Source of the DNA: Ruegeria discodermiae
GTDB lineage: Bacteria > Pseudomonadota > Alphaproteobacteria > Rhodobacterales > Rhodobacteraceae
Length of the DNA: 64,000 nt
Assembly (NCBI RefSeq): GCF_030758345.1
Contig: NZ_JAVAMO010000004.1
Location: forward strand, 62,001 to 126,000
Reading direction: 5' to 3'
The translations under genes were made by a program, and so were the position numbers. Of this stretch, positions 62,541 through 64,000 are shown one piece after another (within the stretch, counting starts at the first letter, position 1; each line of letters opens with the position of its first letter). The notes under the pieces are model-generated. The model was not told the DNA's origin, ran no database searches, and saw only the letters and a program-made list of their open reading frames with translations.

Positions 62541-63554
62541 TCATATCTCGATATCCAACGTGACCGGGAAATGATCGGAAGCAGTCAGCAGCGCATCCCG
62601 CAGCTCTGGTACGGACCAGCAATCGACATCATCGAACGGGTGCCAGATGCGCCACTCAGGCCCCCGCGCCCGCAATCCGGGTGTCACCATGATGTAATCC
62701 AGCAAGGCCCGCAGATACCGCCCCTGATCGGCCAGATGAAACCGCGCCGTCGTCGGCACAGCGCCGGGGCGAAGTTGCCGCGCCTGATCCGCATGCGGAT
62801 CATAAAGCCGCGCAGCCAGCAGAATCTCGACCGAAGAGCGCCCGAAGAGATGTTCGTACTCATCCAGCCCGGGACCATCGTTCAGATCGCCCAGCAGGAT
62901 CACCTCCTGCCCCGCCGCCACATGCGCCTCGACCCGTGTGGCCAACCAGATCGCCTGCGCCAGTTGCTTGCGCCGGTTGGCGATCGAGGTGCGGATCACC
63001 TCATCGCGGGTTTCCGCACCATGCGGTGCCTTGGATTTCAGGTGTGCGCCGATCATGCGCAATTGGGTGCCCCCGGCGGTCTCGACCGCCAGCTCCAGCG
63101 GAGGTTTGGAGAAACGCACCAGATCCTCGGTTGCATCGATATCCAGGTCGATGCGAAAGACCCCGTCAAAGCGCGGTGCAGCGCCGCTGCCCTTCTTGCC
63201 GGTTTCCTCGCCCTGCGGATCATGCCGGGCGCGGAGTTGCGCAGGATCATAAAGCAGCGCGATTTCCTGCTGGGTTTCATTGGCAAAACCGATCAGCGCT
63301 TTGTTTGTGCGCAGGTCAAAAGCGGCGGCAAACCTCTCCAGCGCCGCAACCGTGCTTTGCCTGCGCCCGGTATCGGGAGCCTCGACCACCATCACCGCAT
63401 CGGCATCCATGGCGGTCAGAACCTTGGCGATCGCCTCACCCTGCTGCGCTCGGGTCACGCCATAGCGGCCAGAGCGTTCATCATCCAGTTGCAGCTTGTC
63501 TTCATCGTCGAAAAGCGTGGCAAACCATTCGATGTTGTAGGTCGCCAGCCGCAT
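62541..63554 (-). CDS. Endonuclease/exonuclease/phosphatase family protein
   Basis: 337-residue metal-dependent enzyme of the DNase I/EEP superfamily: MRLATYNIEWFATLFDDEDK (Asn-Glu pair), VMVVEAPD, RMIGAHLKSK (active His region), VILLGDLNDGPGLDEYE (Asp-x-Asn) and ASDHFPVTLDI (Asp-His). All catalytic residues of the fold are present. Substrate may be nucleic acid or a phosphoester. It is 3 bases from the DjlA-like gene upstream. Confidence 0.9.
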   Translation of the reverse strand: MRLATYNIEWFATLFDDEDKLQLDDERSGRYGVTRAQQGEAIAKVLTAMDADAVMVVEAPDTGRRQSTVAALERFAAAFDLRTNKALIGFANETQQEIALLYDPAQLRARHDPQGEETGKKGSGAAPRFDGVFRIDLDIDATEDLVRFSKPPLELAVETAGGTQLRMIGAHLKSKAPHGAETRDEVIRTSIANRRKQLAQAIWLATRVEAHVAAGQEVILLGDLNDGPGLDEYEHLFGRSSVEILLAARLYDPHADQARQLRPGAVPTTARFHLADQGRYLRALLDYIMVTPGLRARGPEWRIWHPFDDVDCWSVPELRDALLTASDHFPVTLDIEI

Positions 63555-63557
63555 GGC

Positions 63558-64000
63558 TCAGGCCGCAGCCCGGTTGATCTCATCCCAGGCGCGGTTGATA
63601 TCGATCATCCGCTTTTCTGCCAGCTTCACCGCCTCTTCCGGCACACCGCGCGCCATCATGGCATCGGGATGGGTGTCGCGCACCAATTGCCGCCAGACCT
63701 TGCGAATATCTTCCCGAGGCATGTCCGGCGCCACACCCAGAACCGTATAGGGATCCTTAGGCGCATCCGGCACAAAGCGCGCCCGCAAGGCGCGGAACTG
63801 CTGTTCGGTCTGGCCAAAGATGCCGCTGACCTCTTTCAGAAACTCGTTTTCATTGGGGTGATAGAACCCGTCCGCCATCGCGATATGGAAAAGCCCCTCC
63901 ATCAGATCGCAGAGCGTCGTCGAATCCTCTTCGAACATGCGTTTGATCTTGCGGGCGTAGTCCTGATAGCCAGCCACGTCGTTGCGCGCGAGGTCAAACA
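63558..64000 (-). CDS. djlA: TerB/DnaJ-domain co-chaperone (DjlA-like), 5' end cut by window
   Basis: Partial: 146 residues from within the gene to its stop. The visible N-terminal part is a TerB-like helical domain (RNDVAGYQDYARKIKRMFEE, MEGLFHIAMADGFYHPNENEF). The C-terminal J domain has YTVLGVAPDMPREDIRKVWRQLVRDTHPDAMM, where the HPD tripeptide needed to activate DnaK is present. In DjlA a membrane helix precedes this, which would lie beyond base 64000. Confidence 0.88.
   Translation of the reverse strand, partial: FDLARNDVAGYQDYARKIKRMFEEDSTTLCDLMEGLFHIAMADGFYHPNENEFLKEVSGIFGQTEQQFRALRARFVPDAPKDPYTVLGVAPDMPREDIRKVWRQLVRDTHPDAMMARGVPEEAVKLAEKRMIDINRAWDEINRAAA

Overview
The window is chromosomal DNA from an alphaproteobacterium of the Rhodobacteraceae (Roseobacter group). 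Evidence for this is a GC-rich sequence with short intergenic gaps, the alphaproteobacterial short form of ProRS, a HdaA-type DnaA regulator, a DUF1127 protein followed by CCTCCTCCC hairpins as in Rhodobacter, and a dcw cluster with the mraZ-rsmH-ftsL-ftsI-murE-murF-mraY-murD order. Both ends cut genes: murD at the left and a TerB/DnaJ (DjlA-like) gene at the right.

Layout. 1-9029 (minus): division and peptidoglycan-precursor cluster, with a small P-loop ATPase gene between mraY and murD. 9030-10012: long mraZ leader and upstream region with two triplets of TGGGN repeats at 10-bp period (candidate MraZ boxes), a sigma-70-like promoter and a strong leader hairpin. 10013-10556: DUF1127 gene plus three tandem CcsR-like sRNA units. 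10586-20358: uvrD-type helicase, a nonsense-interrupted diguanylate cyclase, an FMN alpha-hydroxyacid oxidase, pyruvate carboxylase and a MAPEG protein. 20459-20640: two identical tRNA-Gly(GCC) genes. 20735-26341: histidine genes hisB, hisH, hisA, hisF and hisE, interleaved with minus-strand genes for small exported proteins, one of them broken by a TAG. 26409-30756: accessory chromosomal genes (lipoprotein, GST/HxlR pair, CoA-binding protein, YHS protein, rlmB with a coupled zinc-ribbon ORF that has no ATG).

31040-40796 is an integrative element inserted at the 3' end of tRNA-Tyr(GTA). It carries a tyrosine integrase, a membrane protein, a broken HlyU-like gene, an orphan protein, a protein with T7 RNA polymerase/Pol A-type palm motifs, a serine resolvase with a three-subsite res-like region, a predicted RNase H-fold protein, and a proteasome/HslV-type Ntn hydrolase with Thr1/Asp17/Lys33 spacing. 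The right end repeats the 25-bp tRNA core and then 118 bp of the element's own left end, including a dead integrase start. This indicates a second, decayed element in tandem.

41920-64000 is mostly housekeeping: DUF2478 and NnrU, a glycine-betaine-type ABC importer with a fused double permease, an unknown membrane protein, a HExxH lipoprotein, two c-type cytochromes, LolD/LolC lipoprotein export, two glycosyltransferases, proS, an FAD oxidoreductase, AI-2E family permease-hdaA-ppx, an EEP-family nuclease/phosphatase and the DjlA-like gene. The most unusual content is the element's polymerase-like and proteasome-like genes and the RNA-rich mraZ/DUF1127 intergenic region.
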